The position numbers and the translations under genes were made by a program. The notes under the pieces were generated by a model, which searched no databases, was not told the DNA's origin, and saw only the letters and a program-made list of their open reading frames with translations. From NCBI GenBank assembly GCA_001795165.1, contig MGNS01000066.1:12972-21635 (forward strand): a stretch of 8,664 bases of DNA. Direction: 5' to 3'. This document shows positions 6,720 to 8,664 of this stretch, piece by piece (positions within the stretch are counted from its first letter, which is position 1; the number at the start of each line of letters is the position of its first letter). The stretch comes from Chloroflexi bacterium RBG_16_57_11. GTDB lineage: Bacteria; Chloroflexota; Anaerolineae; Anaerolineales; UBA4823.

Positions 6720-6727
6720 ACCTTTTC

Positions 6728-6756
6728 GTGGGTCTGCCCGGTAAGGGCTACCCCAC
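6728..6756 (+). promoter_or_regulatory. Two-part hairpin at the 5' end of the DUF3048 mRNA
   Basis: GTGGG (6728-6732) pairs with CCCAC (6752-6756). Inside a symmetric 3x3 internal loop, GCCC (6736-6739) pairs with GGGC (6745-6748) around a GGTAA loop. It would be almost the first structure in the transcript. There is no T-run after it, so it is not a terminator. It may protect the mRNA end or bind a ligand or protein; no known riboswitch was recognised. Confidence 0.5.
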
Positions 6757-6794
6757 CTGACAAATGCAATTGAAAAAATCTCGGAGCCAAATTT

Positions 6795-8009
6795 ATGAAA
6801 AAACTTTTTTCATTGGTCGTGGTGTTGATTTTACTGGTCAGCGCGTGCAACTTCTCCCCTCAACCGACATCTGCCCCCACTCTCCCACCTGCCACTGTCT
6901 CACAACCAGAGCCCGTCGCCACAACAACCGAAGTACCGGCGACACCAATCAATCCTGGGCCGACTGAGGCAACGGTCGCAGAAGCATCTCCTGTACCGGT
7001 GGCGTATGGGCCAAGTGGCTTTCCAGCGGATGTCAGTCCACTGACCGGCTTGAAGGTCAGTGATCCAGCCTTACTCGAGCGCAGACCGGTGGCGGTTAAA
7101 GTTCAGATGTTCCCACGTGGCCAGCGCCCGCCCTGGGGTGTCTCCCAGGCAGACATCGTCTTTGACTACTACCAGAACTTTGGCCTGACCCGCTTTCACG
7201 CCATCTTTTATAGTAAAAACGCTGAGATTGTCGGTCCGATCCGTTCTGCCCGGTTGTTGGATATCGACCTGATAAACATGCATAAATCGGTGTTCGCTTT
7301 TGGCAGCGCGGAACAGCGAACATACACCCGCCTTTTTAATAAGGACTTTGCCCCGCGCCTGGTCGTCGAAGGCAACACAAACTGCCCGCCGATGTGCCGA
7401 GAGGATCCGAATGGATATAACTACCTGGTGACCGACACCGCCGAGCTCAGCGCCTACGTCTCATCGCAGGGTGTGGACAACACTCGCCAGAACCTGGATG
7501 GGATGCGTTTTAATCCAGCAACACCGGTGTCCGGCCAGCCAGGTCAGCAGCTCACCGTGCGTTACTCGATCAGCTCTTACAACAACTGGAGCTTTGACTC
7601 AGCCAGCGGGCGCTATTTACGCTTCCAGGATGTACAGGAAGCCCCGGATCAGGCCAGCGAAGCTTTTGAGCCGCTGTTGGATCGGGCGAACGGGCAACAA
7701 ATTGCAGCCGAAAACGTGGTTATCCTGGTTGCGCCGCACAAATACGCCTTCAACAGCAAGCCGGGTCCAAATGAAGTGATCGAAATCTTGCTATCCGGTA
7801 GTGGTCCGGCGTATGCCTTCAGAGACGGGCAGGTTTTCAATTTGCTCTGGAACAGGCCCGCCGAGGACTCGGTCATCAGCCTGACCTATCCCGATGGCAC
7901 ACCTTTTGCATCGAAACCTGGCACCACCTGGTATCAGGTTATCGGCAGGTCATCGCAAATAACCCAGCCAGACGGGCAAACCTGGCGCTTCCAGCATATG
8001 ATCCCATGA
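6795..8009 (+). CDS. DUF3048 (YerB-like) lipoprotein
   Basis: This 404-residue extracytoplasmic lipoprotein belongs to the DUF3048 family, named after B. subtilis YerB, with no firmly known biochemical role. The signal peptide ends in LVSAC (lipidated Cys18). A Pro/Thr/Ala linker runs to about residue 75 and would hold the domains away from the membrane. The first domain opens with PLTGL (82-86), passes LERRPVAVKV and a WGVSQAD segment, and holds the family hallmark GPIRSAR at 147-153 followed by FAFGSAEQ. The second domain (about 255-400) has the family pattern AYAFRDGQV, a W-x-R, YPDGTPF and a GTTWYQVIG-like strand. Between them is CPPMC (197-201), where I recall a conserved basic APHNLY-type segment in other members; this looks unusual. 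The start has GGAG at 6783-6786, eight bases away. It has its own promoter and is followed by a paralogue 59 bases downstream. Confidence 0.87.
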   Translation: MKKLFSLVVVLILLVSACNFSPQPTSAPTLPPATVSQPEPVATTTEVPATPINPGPTEATVAEASPVPVAYGPSGFPADVSPLTGLKVSDPALLERRPVAVKVQMFPRGQRPPWGVSQADIVFDYYQNFGLTRFHAIFYSKNAEIVGPIRSARLLDIDLINMHKSVFAFGSAEQRTYTRLFNKDFAPRLVVEGNTNCPPMCREDPNGYNYLVTDTAELSAYVSSQGVDNTRQNLDGMRFNPATPVSGQPGQQLTVRYSISSYNNWSFDSASGRYLRFQDVQEAPDQASEAFEPLLDRANGQQIAAENVVILVAPHKYAFNSKPGPNEVIEILLSGSGPAYAFRDGQVFNLLWNRPAEDSVISLTYPDGTPFASKPGTTWYQVIGRSSQITQPDGQTWRFQHMIP

Positions 8010-8068
8010 TCTAGCCTGAAGAGGCCTTCCTGGAATTGACCTTCTATGAGAGAATAGGGCCGGACAAA

Positions 8069-8664
8069 ATGATCGTCTCGATCTCGGGGTTGAGAGCCGA
8101 TTATCGTGCCATGGCATCCATTTTCCTTGGGGTATTACTGACGCTAATCCTGGCAGGCTGCCAGGCGGCAGCGCCAAGAAATTCCGAGCAGCCAACGGCG
8201 ACTCAAACCCCGGTCAAGGTGCACAAGAACGACCAGCCCATGGCGACCGCGGCGCGCTTCGAGCTGCGTCCCAGCAGCACCCGCCTGCCCCCGGCAACGT
8301 TGCCATCGCCCATCCTGCTCAAAGGATCAGGACTAGGACCGGATAATTACCCTGCGGGCGTAAACCCCCTCACCGGACTAAAAATCCCAGACCCCAGCCG
8401 GTTAGAGCGAAGGCCGATGGTGATCAAAATCTCGAATTTTCCGCGCAGCTCACGCCCGCAATGGGGGCTGAACCTCGCCGATCATATTTACGAATACTAC
8501 CTGGAAGATGAGCTTACGCGCTTCATCGGCGTGTTCTACGGAAACAACGCCGAACGCGTGGGGCCAATCCGTTCGGCGCGGCCTTTCGACGAGCATATCG
8601 TGCGCGCCTATAAGGGCATATTCGCTTTTGGATATGCGGATGACCGGGTGATCGACCTGTGGGA
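8069..8664 (+). CDS. Second DUF3048 lipoprotein, 3' end outside the window
   Basis: This open frame of 198 complete codons continues past the window edge without a stop. It encodes another DUF3048 lipoprotein: LILAGC lipobox, a linker, PLTGLKIPDP, LERRPMVIKI, a WGLNLAD segment, LTRFIGVFYGNNAE, GPIRSAR and FAFGYAD. The order and motifs match the preceding gene closely, so the two are tandem paralogues, but identity is moderate and the N-terminal linkers differ, so the duplication is not recent. ATG 8069 has AGGG nine bases upstream and is chosen here. ATG 8111 would give a shorter, more typical signal peptide (MASIFLGVLL) but lacks a ribosome binding site. No convincing promoter or terminator lies in the 59-base gap, so it is probably co-transcribed with the first gene. 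The second domain and true length cannot be seen. Confidence 0.85.
   Translation, partial: MIVSISGLRADYRAMASIFLGVLLTLILAGCQAAAPRNSEQPTATQTPVKVHKNDQPMATAARFELRPSSTRLPPATLPSPILLKGSGLGPDNYPAGVNPLTGLKIPDPSRLERRPMVIKISNFPRSSRPQWGLNLADHIYEYYLEDELTRFIGVFYGNNAERVGPIRSARPFDEHIVRAYKGIFAFGYADDRVIDLW

Noticed and set aside
6764..6967. Short upstream plus-strand frame overlapping the DUF3048 start
   Set aside because: It has no ribosome site, runs out of frame through the lipoprotein signal and linker, and its product resembles nothing.
8018..8029. GAAG-AGGC-CTTC hairpin between the two DUF3048 genes
   Set aside because: The stem is four base pairs with no T-run, too weak for a terminator.

Overview
The window looks like an ordinary chromosomal stretch of a Chloroflexota bacterium, probably Anaerolineae-like. 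This is inferred from gene content and style: moderate-to-high GC, lipoproteins with long Pro/Thr/Ala-rich linkers after the lipobox cysteine, a lipid-anchored (not free periplasmic) solute-binding protein, and a cluster of DUF2085, DUF4126 and DUF3048 genes. No mobile element, phage, CRISPR array, tRNA or rRNA was seen, and no intergenic gap exceeds about 150 bases.

Region 1 (31-3897, +) is a tightly packed three-gene ABC importer operon best read as thiBPQ, for thiamine or its phosphates. It encodes a lipoprotein receptor, a fused two-half permease whose gene overlaps the receptor gene, and an ATPase whose GTG start lies one base after the permease stop. Region 2 (3942-4787, +) is a two-domain rhodanese (thiosulfate sulfurtransferase) with the active-site motif CRIGER, 44 bases after thiQ. 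It ends at a strong hairpin (4803-4838) that separates it from the convergent minus-strand genes.

Region 3 (4876-6649, -) holds three membrane-protein genes. Reading in the direction of transcription they are a DUF2085 protein with a cysteine motif, a DUF4126 protein, and a 79-residue single-span protein with four consecutive cysteines in its membrane segment. Region 4 (6650-6794) is a compact divergent control region. A TTGCAG-17-TATAAT promoter fires leftward and appears to give an almost leaderless DUF2085 mRNA. A TTGGCA-17-TATGAT promoter fires rightward. A short inverted repeat sits between the two -35 boxes, and the rightward mRNA would begin with a two-part hairpin.

Region 5 (6795-8664, +) holds two tandem paralogous DUF3048 (YerB-like) lipoprotein genes; the second runs off the window. 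No clearly new biological system is visible. The points most worth checking are the divergent promoter with its leaderless start, the structured 5' leader, the tandem DUF3048 pair with an unusual CPPMC motif in the first copy, and aromatic substitutions in the presumed ThiB pocket.
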